DNA of 64,000 nucleotides from Aldehydirespirator sp963667505 (lineage in GTDB: Bacteria > Actinomycetota > Acidimicrobiia > Acidimicrobiales > Aldehydirespiratoraceae), in the NCBI GenBank assembly GCA_963667505.2, contig OY763490.2:1984001-2048000 (forward strand), in the 5' to 3' direction. The position numbers and the translations under genes are program-made. The notes beneath the pieces were generated by a model that was not told the origin of the DNA, made no database searches, and worked only from the letters and a program-made list of their open reading frames with translations. Numbering within the stretch: the first letter of the stretch is position 1; every line of letters begins with the position of its first letter. Shown piece by piece: positions 34,579-43,166 of the stretch.

Positions 34579-35703
34579 ATGTCATCCTCTGACACCGGGC
34601 CAGCGGCGCCGGTCGGGCGGGTGCGGCCCGCCGTGGACGCCCTGCCCGCGTACAAGCCGGGCAAGGCCGCCGAGCAGGCCGAGCGGGAGCACGACATCGC
34701 CGAGGCCATCAAGCTGGCCTCCAACGAAAATCCCTACCCGCCCCCGGCCGCGGTGGTCGAGGCGGTAGCCGCGGCCTGCCGGGGCGGCAACCTCTACTGC
34801 GACCATCGGGCCACCGCAGTGCGCGAGGCACTGGCCGACCGGCTGGGGCTGGCCGTCGAGCAGGTGACGGTGGGCGCGGGCTCGGTGGCGCTGCTCTATC
34901 AGCTGGCCACCGCCTACCTGGACCCCGGCGACGAGGCGGTCACGCCGTGGATCTCCTTCGAGGCCTACCCGATCTCGGTGCAGACCATGGGCGGGACCCT
35001 GGTGAGGGTGCCGCTGACCGCCGAGCACGCCTTCGACCTCGACGCCGTGGCCGCGGCCGTCACCGGGCGCACCAAGCTGGTGCTGCTGGCCACCCCCAAC
35101 AACCCGACCGGCACGGCCGTGTCCACCTCGGCCGTGGCCGCGCTGGCCGAGCGCATCCCCGGCGACGTGGTGGTGCTGGTGGACGAGGCCTACCGCGAGT
35201 TCTCCGACCCCGCCCTCGGCGACCCGGTGGTCGACCTGCTGCCCCGCTTCGACAATGTGGCCGTGGCCCGCACCTTCTCCAAGGCGTACGGGCTGGCCAG
35301 CCTGCGAGTGGGCTACGTAATGGGCCATCCCGAGGTGGTGTCGGCTATCGACAAGTGCCTGATCCCGTTCAACGTCAACGGTCTGGCCCAGGCCGCCGCC
35401 CTGGCCGCCCTCAGCGACGAAGCTGCCGCTGCCGAGGCCCAGGCCAACATCGACGCCATCAAGACCGAGCGCAGCCGGATGGTCGCCGCCCTGGCGGCCG
35501 ACGGCTGGGAGCTACCCGACACCCAGGCCAACTTCGTGTGGATGCAGTTGGGCGACCGCACTGACGATGTGTGCATCGTCCTGGAACGCCAGGGCGTGGT
35601 GGTCCGCCCCTTCTCGGGCGTAGGCATCCGGGTCACCGTCGGCACCCCCGCCCAGAACAACCGCTTCCTAACCGCCCTGGCCGAGGTAACCCCGTCGAGC
35701 TGA
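34579..35703 (+). CDS. hisC: Histidinol-phosphate/aromatic aminotransferase family protein
   Basis: The 374-residue fold-type I PLP enzyme has SNENPYPPP at the N-terminus, PNNPTGT, the Asp/Tyr segment VLVDEAYREF, the Schiff-base Lys in TFSKAYGLASLRVGY and an Arg in GVGIRVTVG. It resembles HisC and the aromatic amino acid variant (Pat/HisC2). Sequence alone does not settle which, and no other his genes are nearby. ATG 34579 fits the family start better than the upstream ATG at 34507, which lies in repeat DNA. Confidence 0.85.
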   Translation: MSSSDTGPAAPVGRVRPAVDALPAYKPGKAAEQAEREHDIAEAIKLASNENPYPPPAAVVEAVAAACRGGNLYCDHRATAVREALADRLGLAVEQVTVGAGSVALLYQLATAYLDPGDEAVTPWISFEAYPISVQTMGGTLVRVPLTAEHAFDLDAVAAAVTGRTKLVLLATPNNPTGTAVSTSAVAALAERIPGDVVVLVDEAYREFSDPALGDPVVDLLPRFDNVAVARTFSKAYGLASLRVGYVMGHPEVVSAIDKCLIPFNVNGLAQAAALAALSDEAAAAEAQANIDAIKTERSRMVAALAADGWELPDTQANFVWMQLGDRTDDVCIVLERQGVVVRPFSGVGIRVTVGTPAQNNRFLTALAEVTPSS

Positions 35704-35714
35704 GAAGCCCAGGC

Positions 35715-36095
35715 TCAGCCGGCTTCGATGTCGTCGTCGGGCTGCGGGGGCGCCGGCCAGATCCTCAGGTAGCCCTCGATTCGGGCCAGCCGCTCGCGCA
35801 CGCTGCCTAGCAACTCCCGGTTCTTGTCGATCAGCTTCCGGTTCCCGTCGATCAGCTCCCGGGTCTCCTTGTGCTTCTCGTCGATCAGCTCTCGATTCTC
35901 CTTGCGGACCTCGTCGATCAGCTTCCGGTTCCCGTCGATCAGATCGCGGGTCTCCTTGTGCTTCTCGTCGATCAGGTCGCGCGTCTTGGTGCTGTCGAGG
36001 TGCTGATAGCGCATGATGGCCAAGGCGAACAGCAGCATCGGTCCGAGGACAGCAGCGAGGATGGGGGCCAGGTCGGCCAGTGTCACAGTCACCAT
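35715..36095 (-). CDS. Membrane-anchored coiled-coil protein with internal repeats
   Basis: The 126-residue protein has one N-terminal hydrophobic segment (about residues 6-28) and then a long charged helix. Within it, units such as DLIDEKHKETR and DLIDGNRKLIDEVRKENR alternate with a 7-residue spacing of hydrophobics, a clear coiled coil. The C-terminus is Pro/Asp-rich. Proteins of this design are common in actinobacteria and have no assigned function. It faces the aminotransferase gene tail to tail. Confidence 0.7.
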   Translation of the reverse strand: MVTVTLADLAPILAAVLGPMLLFALAIMRYQHLDSTKTRDLIDEKHKETRDLIDGNRKLIDEVRKENRELIDEKHKETRELIDGNRKLIDKNRELLGSVRERLARIEGYLRIWPAPPQPDDDIEAG

Positions 36096-36343
36096 GAGAG
36101 GACCATAGCATCACATAATGCGCTATACAACGCCGCTGTATTTGAATCTATTCTGAGCCCCGGCTCGTCTGGGAACGAAGCAGACCTCGGACCCGCCGCT
36201 GCAACGACGACGCCCTCGCCTACTAGGAGCTCCTCGCTGGCCGCGACGTGCTGACCACCAGCCTCACCCCGACACACGCCAGCACCGCCCAAGTCCTGGC
36301 CGCTTACCGGCAGCCACCCGCCAAACTCCGGTCAGCCTCTCGG

Positions 36344-37072
36344 CTAGAGGCTGAGGAGTGGGCCGATCTCGCGGAGGCGGGCGCGGCGCAGGCGGTAGTC
36401 GGGAACAGCCTGGGCCACCACCTCCCAGTACTCGGGCGTGTGGCCTCGGACGCGCAGGTGCGCGAGCTCGTGGGCAACGACGTAGTCGAGGAGTGCGGGC
36501 GGTGCCATGACGGCGCGCCAGTTGAATCGAAGCGTGCCGTCTGGGCCGCAACTCGCCCAGCGTCGACGCTGATCGCGTATGAGGACCGCCTTCGGCTGCA
36601 CGCCGAGACGGATCGCAATGCGGTCCACACGCGGCGGCAGCTTCAGCGCGGCACGGTCGCGGTACCACGCCTCGAACGCGGCCCGCACCTTCTCCAGACG
36701 TTCTTCGCCCTTGAGAGTGCGAGGGACGTCGACGTCGAATGCCCAGTGGTGGAACCTGATCGCGACCCTGGCGTCGTCGGTGGGGTGCACAGTGAGAAGC
36801 ACCGATCGACCGAGGTAGGGAAGAGACTCGCCGCTAACGAACCGGCGAGACGGTGCATCCGCTGTGGCGGCGCCGTGGTGCCGGACGATCCAGCCAGCGC
36901 GGCGACGCACGGTTTCCTCGACTTGCTCCGCGGAGGTGTCGACAGGCGCCGCCACCCTGACGGCACCGGGCGCGTCGACGGTCACTTCGATCGTCTTCTT
37001 CCGCCTCGGACTGCGGACAACCCGATACTTGATCCGGGCGTCACCGAACATGATCTCGCCGCGCTCGGTCAC
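36344..37072 (-). CDS. YgjP-like (DUF45) metallopeptidase family protein
   Basis: The 242-residue protein ends with the zinc-protease signature YVVAHELAHLRVRGHTPEYW (HExxH-like HELAH plus a third His) preceded by RRRWASCGPDGTLRFNWR, the DUF45/SprT-like pattern. GTG 37072 overlaps the hsdR stop (GTGA). YgjP-like genes are often seen beside type I restriction systems, and here it is the last gene of that operon. Its substrate is unknown. Confidence 0.88.
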   Translation of the reverse strand: MTERGEIMFGDARIKYRVVRSPRRKKTIEVTVDAPGAVRVAAPVDTSAEQVEETVRRRAGWIVRHHGAATADAPSRRFVSGESLPYLGRSVLLTVHPTDDARVAIRFHHWAFDVDVPRTLKGEERLEKVRAAFEAWYRDRAALKLPPRVDRIAIRLGVQPKAVLIRDQRRRWASCGPDGTLRFNWRAVMAPPALLDYVVAHELAHLRVRGHTPEYWEVVAQAVPDYRLRRARLREIGPLLSL

Positions 37073-40000
37073 GCGAGCCGCTTTCGGGCCATCTCCATCA
37101 CTTGGCGGGCCAACTCTTCGACATCACCCTCGTCGTAACGGCCAGCCCGCAGACGACGTTTGATGTCGCGCCGTACCTCGCGCTGGCTCTCAAGGTTCTC
37201 GTGCCAGTCGATCAAGGACTGGAGGTCTTGAACGATCCCCTCGATGTCGAGGGCCATCTCCTTCACCTTGGCGTCGATGTCAGCAGGTTGGAAGTCCACC
37301 TGCTCCGATGCTTCGGGTGATCCGCCAGCGGGGTCGTGTCCCGCGGAACGCTTGCGGGCCAGCAGTCCGTAGACCGCGTACGACATCGGCGTGAGGCCCT
37401 GGTCTGCGGCGAACATCTCCTCCAGCGTGATCTGCTTGCGCAGCGCGGCCATGCGCTTGCAGCCCTCGGCCGCGTCGATCACCTTGGCCCGCAGTTCCCG
37501 GATGATGCGGGCGAGTGCCTCAGAGAGCCGCTCGTAGAGGGCGGGGTTCTCTGCGACCCGTTCGTTGATCTGGGCCCTCAGCGCATGTTCCATCAGCGAG
37601 GCTCGGGCCTCGTCGTGGGGCAGGCCTTCGATCTTCTGTTCGAAGTCTCGGTCGAGGATGGATACGGGCGCCATCAGTTCCCGGACGTTGGCATCGATGC
37701 GCGAGTCGAGCAGTTGCTTGACCTTCTCTCCGACGGCCGTCCAGTCGATGTCGGCCGGCTCCCGCAGGAACTGGGCGCGCGTGTAGGACCGGATGACGGT
37801 GAGCCGGCGCAGGCGGTCGAGGTAGACGAGCGCCGCGGGGTCGGGAAGGTAGCGGTCCATCAGTCTCGAGAAGTCGGTGTAGTCGCGGTCGAACCGTTCG
37901 TAGGCGTCGGCCTTGTAGTCGCCCTCGGTGGCGGCGTCCGCGGCGAATCGGCGCACGCAGGACCACGGGTCGTCGAGGTCGAGACCCCGGAAGTGGGCTT
38001 CGGCGCTGTCGGCGGCAGCCTGAATCACCGGACCCGGATCCTCCAGTTCTGTGAGCGCCCGCTGGAGGTCGCCGAGGTCGAACACGGCGAGAGCACTCTC
38101 GAGCTCGCGTGAGACGCCGTGGTAGTCGACCACCAAGCCGTAGTGCTTCTCCGTCTCGGCGCCATCCCTGGTGCGCGTGTGCGAGAAGCGGCGGTTCACC
38201 CGTGCGATGGCCTGCAGCAGCGTGTGCTCCCGGATGGACCGGTCGAGGTAGAGGACCTGCTCGACGGGCGCGTCGAATCCCGTGATGAGCTTGTCGACCA
38301 CTACCAGTATCTGCGGCTCTCCATCAGGGTCGATGAAGTCCTCGACGATCCTGTCTTGGTCCAGTTCCTTGGCCGAGTCGAACTCAGTGCCGTCGTTGTG
38401 GGAGGTGGTGATGATCGGGTAGGCGGGCAGCCCGAATTCGCTCAGATGCCGCGCGTAGCGCAATGCCGCGACGCGGCTCGGTGCCACGACCTGGGCCTTG
38501 AAGCCGTTCGGCTGGATCTTCTTGGTGAAGTGCTCGAAAATGTCGAGCGCGATCTGCTCGATGCGTTTGGCTGCCTCCGCGATGCGCTCCTTGTTGGCGT
38601 AGCGGCGCCGGATCTCGGTGCGCATCGACTCGGGTTCGTCGCCGAATAGCGCCTCGAACAGGCGGTCGAGCGTCTCCGGGCCTTCGATGTGCAGGTCGGG
38701 AAGGCGGGCCTCGTAGTAGATGGGGACCGTGGCGCGATCCTCGACGGACTGCGGGATGGTGTAGGAGTCGATCAGGTCGCCGAACACTCCCAGTGTTGTC
38801 CGCTGGAAGCCCTTGTCGATGGGTGTGCCGGTGAAGCCGACGAAAGTTGCCCGCGGCATGGCGGCTCGCATCTTGGCGGCGAGGCGCCCGTACTGGGTGC
38901 GGTGGGCCTCGTCGACCATGACGATGACGTTGTCCGCGTCGTTGAGGAGGGTGCGTGGCCCGGCGGGCTCGTTCAGGACGTCCTCGAACTTCTGGATGGT
39001 GGTCATGATCGTGCGGCCGTTGTTGGTCTGCAGCAGCTTGCGGAGGCGCCGGGTGGTCTTGGCCCGCTCGGGTACGTCGACTGCGCCCTGTTGGAAGGTT
39101 CTGGTGATCTGCCGGTCGAGCTGGGTGCGGTCGGTGACTACGACGATGGTGGGGTTGCGCAGGGCGGGCGTGCGTCGCAGCTTCGTGGCGATCCAAAGCA
39201 TCGTCAGCGACTTGCCGGAGCCTTGCGTGTGCCAGACGACCCCGCCGCGCTCGGCCGGCGAGCGGCCACGAACGATGCGCTCGAGGGCGCGGGTCACGGC
39301 TCGGTACTGCTGGTAGCGGGGTAGCTTCTTGGTGAGCCGTCCCCGCTCGTGCTCGTAGACCACGAAGTCGCGCAGGATGTCGAGCAAGATCGCGGGATTG
39401 AGCAGGCCGGCGATGAGCCGTGCCTGGCCCTCGGGAGGCGTGCTGAGGCGGTGTTCGAAGTTGTTCTCAGCGAACGGCTCGATCGACTTCCAGCCGGTGT
39501 AGGAGTTCAGAGAGGCGCCGACGGTCCCGAAGTGGGCGTCGGCGCCGCAGTGGGCGACGCACAGCAGATTGGCGTCGAAGAGCTCGGGAGCACCCGCGCC
39601 GTGCCATTCTGGACCGGCCTCCTGGTAGCGGTGCAGCTGCTTGACTGCCTGCTGCTTCCAGATCTCGAGCAGGGTGGGCGACTTAGCCTCCATGACGACG
39701 AGAGGGATGCCGTTCACGAACAGCACGAGGTCGGGCTTGACGACCCGCTCGTCGTTCTCGCTGGTGCGCCGTGACCCGCGCTCGCTGCCGCGGCGCACCC
39801 GGAACTGCGTGGTCACCATGTACTCATTCAGTCCCACGCCCGGTTCGGGGTGCTCGAAGTCGAAGAAGCGCACGGTGGGCGTTTCCTGGCGGCCGCCCCG
39901 GTCGATGGTGAGGGGCATACCGTGCGACAGGTACTCGTGGACGGCCTGGTTGCGGGCCAGGCCGGTGGCGTCGATGTGCTGCAGATTGAAGATGACCCGC

Positions 40001-40140
40001 TGCGCCTGGTCATCGGTCATCCAAGGATTGAGACGCTTGAGCGCGGCTGTGAGCCGTCCGGCAAGCAGCACATCCCGCTCGTCATCGCGCTCCAGTGCCA
40101 GCGTCTCGCGCGGCACATACGACCAGCCCAGCCGCTCCAA
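37069..40140 (-). CDS. hsdR: Type I restriction enzyme, R subunit (start codon in doubt)
   Basis: The 1023-residue motor-nuclease has an N-terminal nuclease domain (VKPDLVLFVNGIPLVVMEAK with PD-(D/E)xK residues). Two helicase domains follow (HTQGSGKSLT, VDEAHRTQYG, VGFTGTP, QAIARVNRRFS), then a C-terminal subunit-binding region. It cleaves unmethylated DNA with HsdM and HsdS. The first ordinary start in frame is TTG 40140, inside the conserved LLERLGW segment. The homologous start lies 20 codons upstream, where an ATA stands at 40198-40200 right after GGAGGAG. The ATA is what an ATG would become if the shared stop TGA of hepT had mutated to TAA. Confidence 0.88.
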   Translation of the reverse strand: MERLGWSYVPRETLALERDDERDVLLAGRLTAALKRLNPWMTDDQAQRVIFNLQHIDATGLARNQAVHEYLSHGMPLTIDRGGRQETPTVRFFDFEHPEPGVGLNEYMVTTQFRVRRGSERGSRRTSENDERVVKPDLVLFVNGIPLVVMEAKSPTLLEIWKQQAVKQLHRYQEAGPEWHGAGAPELFDANLLCVAHCGADAHFGTVGASLNSYTGWKSIEPFAENNFEHRLSTPPEGQARLIAGLLNPAILLDILRDFVVYEHERGRLTKKLPRYQQYRAVTRALERIVRGRSPAERGGVVWHTQGSGKSLTMLWIATKLRRTPALRNPTIVVVTDRTQLDRQITRTFQQGAVDVPERAKTTRRLRKLLQTNNGRTIMTTIQKFEDVLNEPAGPRTLLNDADNVIVMVDEAHRTQYGRLAAKMRAAMPRATFVGFTGTPIDKGFQRTTLGVFGDLIDSYTIPQSVEDRATVPIYYEARLPDLHIEGPETLDRLFEALFGDEPESMRTEIRRRYANKERIAEAAKRIEQIALDIFEHFTKKIQPNGFKAQVVAPSRVAALRYARHLSEFGLPAYPIITTSHNDGTEFDSAKELDQDRIVEDFIDPDGEPQILVVVDKLITGFDAPVEQVLYLDRSIREHTLLQAIARVNRRFSHTRTRDGAETEKHYGLVVDYHGVSRELESALAVFDLGDLQRALTELEDPGPVIQAAADSAEAHFRGLDLDDPWSCVRRFAADAATEGDYKADAYERFDRDYTDFSRLMDRYLPDPAALVYLDRLRRLTVIRSYTRAQFLREPADIDWTAVGEKVKQLLDSRIDANVRELMAPVSILDRDFEQKIEGLPHDEARASLMEHALRAQINERVAENPALYERLSEALARIIRELRAKVIDAAEGCKRMAALRKQITLEEMFAADQGLTPMSYAVYGLLARKRSAGHDPAGGSPEASEQVDFQPADIDAKVKEMALDIEGIVQDLQSLIDWHENLESQREVRRDIKRRLRAGRYDEGDVEELARQVMEMARKRLA

Positions 40141-40196
40141 CAGCTCCCGGGCCGGATTCTCGGCGAGTTCAAGCTCATTGAGCTTGGCGGCGGAGG

Positions 40197-40559
40197 TTAT
40201 GGTTGCTCCTCCTCCAAGAGCTGCTTCGCCTTCACAAGCAAGTCGGGAAGGTCGGTCTGAATGATGTCCCAGATCACGTCGTCATCGAGACCCAGGTAGC
40301 CGTGAGCCAATCGATTTCGCGTCGCGACGACTTGTCGCCACTCAATCTGAGGGTTTGCCTCGCGAACTTCATTCGGGACGTGAGTCGCGGCTTCTCCGAT
40401 GAGTTCCAAATTCCGCAACGTGGCATCGTAGGTGCGCCCATCCAAGGTGAAGTCGCGCTGGTCGTATCCCTCTGAGTACGAGACGGCACGCTCTGCGAAG
40501 TCGATCATATCTTGAAGATAGAGACGCCAGTGGCGAGACACCTCATCCGGTTCAGACAT
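40197..40559 (-). CDS. hepT: HepT-like HEPN-domain toxin
   Basis: The 120-residue all-helical protein carries the HEPN ribonuclease motif R-x4-H as TRNRLAHGY, followed by the conserved DDDVIWDII stretch of HepT/DUF86. HepT cuts RNA until the MntA partner AMPylates it near the motif Tyr. It overlaps mntA by 8 bp. Its stop is TAA within CCATAACC; the same bases should have formed the hsdR ATG. Confidence 0.9.
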   Translation of the reverse strand: MSEPDEVSRHWRLYLQDMIDFAERAVSYSEGYDQRDFTLDGRTYDATLRNLELIGEAATHVPNEVREANPQIEWRQVVATRNRLAHGYLGLDDDVIWDIIQTDLPDLLVKAKQLLEEEQP

Positions 40560-40851
40560 TGACTGCCTCGCGTTCTACATACGGTCGGAACTCAGGCCGT
40601 AGTGCCTTGTTCGTCACTAGGTCGACGCGACGGTCCAGCAAGTCCTCAAGGTAGAACTGCACGCCGAAATAAGCCTTCGATGTCGCCGGTCCGTCGAACT
40701 GCACAAGAATGTCAAGGTCACTCGTCTCAGTGGCCTGATCACGAGCGAACGAGCCGAAGAGGACCAGACTGACCACACCGAATCTCTCAACAAGGTTCTG
40801 CTTCTGTGCTCGCAGTGTCTCTAGGACTTCATCCCTTCCCAACCTGTCCAT
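40552..40851 (-). CDS. mntA: MntA-like minimal nucleotidyltransferase antitoxin
   Basis: The 99-residue protein has the nucleotidyltransferase signature LFGSFARDQATETSDLDILV (GSxAR plus D-x-D), typical of MNT antitoxins that AMPylate HepT. It starts 6 nt after the hsdS stop with AGAAGG upstream and overlaps hepT. Base composition here is visibly lower in GC than in the flanking metabolic genes, consistent with transfer. Confidence 0.9.
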   Translation of the reverse strand: MDRLGRDEVLETLRAQKQNLVERFGVVSLVLFGSFARDQATETSDLDILVQFDGPATSKAYFGVQFYLEDLLDRRVDLVTNKALRPEFRPYVEREAVNV

Positions 40852-40857
40852 GGCCTT

Positions 40858-42105
40858 CTACTTTCGTTGATCCACCCGCACGCGACCTGTCAAGAGCGCG
40901 TCCGCGGTAGACGCTTGCAGCGATCCCAGATCGCATCGTTCCTCGCGCGCCCGCTCGATAGCGGCGTCGACGCTGTCAAGCACAGCCGCGATAGCCCGTT
41001 GCTCAAGGAGTGGCGGAAGGAGAACGGGGAGGCTACGCACAGAGTCTCGGGACACCTCGCGAAAGGTGCTACCAGCGCCTCGCCGAATAAGTTCGCGGCT
41101 CTTTGAAGAGATGCAGTAGTACAACCAGAGACTGTCGGTCCCATTCTTCCCAACGAGACTCTGAAACCCCTGATTGGTGGTGACCGGAAGCGCGGCTATA
41201 GCAGTGATGCCGATCGTCGCTCGGGTCGTGAGCAAGACCGATCGCGCCGGGAGGACACGCAATCCCGCAGCCCTCAGACCCTCGTCTGTGATCGATTCCC
41301 GTGTGCTACAAAGCTCCCGTCGATCAAGTTCGGTCACTTCAGACGGGACCACCCAGGGAATTGCGCCACCCCAGAACTTGGGTTGCGTCCTCGAAGGCGT
41401 GCTGCCCCCGATCACTTCCGCGACGTCTCCTAGACGTACCGCCTTCCAAGAGGCGGGGATGGTGCCGCGGCCGGGCACCTCCTTCCATTCTGAATGCTGG
41501 CCGGGGAGACCTCGGGTCAGGAGTTCGTGGAGGAGGGCATCACGGAGGTGCTCGGTAGCTGCGATGACTTCGTCCGCACGCTCGATTGCTTCGTCAATAG
41601 AGTCCAACACCGCAGCGATGGCTCGTTGTTCGGACAGGGGCGGAAGGAGGTAGCGGAAGCTCCGCAAATGTGTCCACGATGTGCGCGGCATCCTGGTGCC
41701 TGTGACGCCACGCATAGCGTGGCTGTGCAGAAGATCGCTGCGGATCAAGTGGTTGAGGAAGCTGCCTGTCAGTCTCTCACTTGCACAGATCGCGAGAATA
41801 TCGGTAGAGCACACGCCGTCGAAGTCAGCACGAACTACCTTTCGCAGGTTCGGGCGAAGCTTGCCGTAGAGAGTGTCCCCCTCAGAGAAGACAGTCTTGT
41901 TGCTTATCGACTCATCGGCGGTGCCGTAACCATTCAGTGCCCCACCCGAAATCATGTTCTCAAGGCCAACGAAGGGGCGCGAATCGCCTTCGTGAGGCAT
42001 GATCTGCTTCCGCCGGACCGCCGCTACTTCGCCAAGCCTCACATGGTGCCAGCCGTTGGGGATGTGGGTGGCGTTTGGTGCTCCCGTCGTGGCAACTACG
42101 GACAC
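40858..42105 (-). CDS. hsdS: Type I restriction enzyme, S subunit
   Basis: The 415-residue specificity subunit has two target-recognition domains, each ending in the repeated conserved helix (LPPLSEQRAIAAVLDSIDEA near 170 and LPPLLEQRAIAAVLDSVDAA near 370). It sets the split DNA recognition sequence for HsdM and HsdR. GTG 42105 is selected: AGGAG lies 4 nt upstream and the product then has normal family length. The open frame continues to 42300 but that part is not protein-like. Confidence 0.9.
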   Translation of the reverse strand: MSVVATTGAPNATHIPNGWHHVRLGEVAAVRRKQIMPHEGDSRPFVGLENMISGGALNGYGTADESISNKTVFSEGDTLYGKLRPNLRKVVRADFDGVCSTDILAICASERLTGSFLNHLIRSDLLHSHAMRGVTGTRMPRTSWTHLRSFRYLLPPLSEQRAIAAVLDSIDEAIERADEVIAATEHLRDALLHELLTRGLPGQHSEWKEVPGRGTIPASWKAVRLGDVAEVIGGSTPSRTQPKFWGGAIPWVVPSEVTELDRRELCSTRESITDEGLRAAGLRVLPARSVLLTTRATIGITAIAALPVTTNQGFQSLVGKNGTDSLWLYYCISSKSRELIRRGAGSTFREVSRDSVRSLPVLLPPLLEQRAIAAVLDSVDAAIERAREERCDLGSLQASTADALLTGRVRVDQRK

Positions 42106-42184
42106 AGCGCTCCTATCTGACCACCACTGGTGACTTGAGTCGAGTCGGGTGCAGGACGAGGCTGAGGTACGGGAGAACGAATTG

Positions 42185-42562
42185 TCATCGTGCTGGTACC
42201 GGGGCGGATCGAGGGATACCGCTTGACTGGACGAGCTGGGGGACGCGGACCTCGATCTCGACGGGCTCGAACCGTGTCGCGAGGGTGGGCGGCGAATCAC
42301 TAAAGTCCAGCCCTAGATCCCCGAGGTCGTCGTCGGCAAGTTCCAGGTGGTACGTGACGGCGTCCTCGATCGACATTTTGGGCTCCGGCAGCGGATCGCC
42401 GTCCTCCAAGAGGCCCTCAAGATGGAACGTGAGGGCTTCATCGATCATCTCAAGCATCTCCTCCCAGGTATCGCCCACGCTTACGCATCCCAGCACGTCC
42501 GGCACGTAAGCACCCCAACCGTTGGCATCCAAGATGAACGCGACCGTGTAGGTCAGCTTCAT
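42185..42562 (-). CDS. hicB: HicB-family antitoxin, intact
   Basis: The 125-residue protein starts with the HicB partial RNase H-like fold: MKLTYTVAFILDANGWGAYV, then GCVSVGDTWEEMLEMIDEAL. A C-terminal region with PEPKMSIEDAVTYHLEL follows. GAGGAGGG precedes the ATG. No intact HicA partner lies directly next to it; the paralogous hicB and the hicA upstream are frameshifted. It may therefore be the surviving antitoxin of a decaying module, and it lies between hsdM and hsdS. Confidence 0.88.
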   Translation of the reverse strand: MKLTYTVAFILDANGWGAYVPDVLGCVSVGDTWEEMLEMIDEALTFHLEGLLEDGDPLPEPKMSIEDAVTYHLELADDDLGDLGLDFSDSPPTLATRFEPVEIEVRVPQLVQSSGIPRSAPVPAR

Positions 42563-42595
42563 GGACCACCCTCCTCATGTCGCTCCGAAGCAGAC

Positions 42596-42965
42596 TCAAC
42601 CTGCTTGGACGGCTTCGAGGACTGCCGGGGCGGACTCGGGGACGCAGACCTCGATCTCGACGAACTCGAACCGGGTGGCGACCGTGGGCGGGAAGTCGTA
42701 GGACTCAAGTTCGGACTCCATTGTGTCGTCGTCCGTCATGACCGCGAGGTGGTAGGCGATCGCCTCGTCGATCGACGTCTTGGGCTCCGGCAGCGGATCG
42801 CCGTCCTCCAGCATGAGTTCGATGTGGCCGGTCAGAGCCTCACGGATCATCTCCAGCATGTCCTCCCAAGTGTCGCCGGTGCTGATGCAGCCGAGTACGT
42901 CCGGCGCGTACGCACACCAGTTGTTGGGCGCCTTCTCGAAGACGACCGCGTACAGTCAGTTTCAT
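42596..42965 (-). pseudogene. hicB: HicB-family antitoxin with +1 frameshift near the start
   Basis: From ATG 42965 (GGGAGGAAAAC upstream) the first codons are ATG AAA CTG ACT, as in the neighbouring hicB. One extra G in ACTGTACGCG then shifts the frame. Removing it gives MKLTYAVVF-KAPNNWCAYA running straight into the open frame at 42859-42596 (LEMIREALTGHIEL onward), which matches the paralog over its length. A shortened protein could start at ATG 42859 but would lack the first half of the fold. Confidence 0.8.
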
Positions 42966-43166
42966 GTTTTCCTCCCACGGAGTCCGGCCTGCCGCAGAAT
43001 ACTGGACCAAGTGCTCCGGGGCAGGGTGTCCCCCAGATGGCCGGGGATGGTCACTTTGCCGGGCTTCACCGGATGGAGGAAGTGTCGGTGGCTGCCCTTG
43101 GTCCTCACGAGGTACCAGCCGTCGCGCTCGACGATCACGGATCGCCTCCCTAGCCTTCGGCGGCAT
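42962..43166 (-). pseudogene. hicA: HicA-family mRNA interferase, apparent +1 frameshift in first helix
   Basis: From ATG 43166, which overlaps the hsdM 3' end, the frame reads MPPKAREAIR and then breaks. If a single G is removed the next residues are IVERDGWYLVRTKGSHRHF, exactly the HicA pattern with the catalytic His in GSHRHF, ending at 42962 in an ATGA overlap with hicB. Alternatively a 58-residue protein could start at GTG 43138 (AGGGAGG 6 nt upstream) but would lack the first helix. The gene is short and easily missed. Confidence 0.78.
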
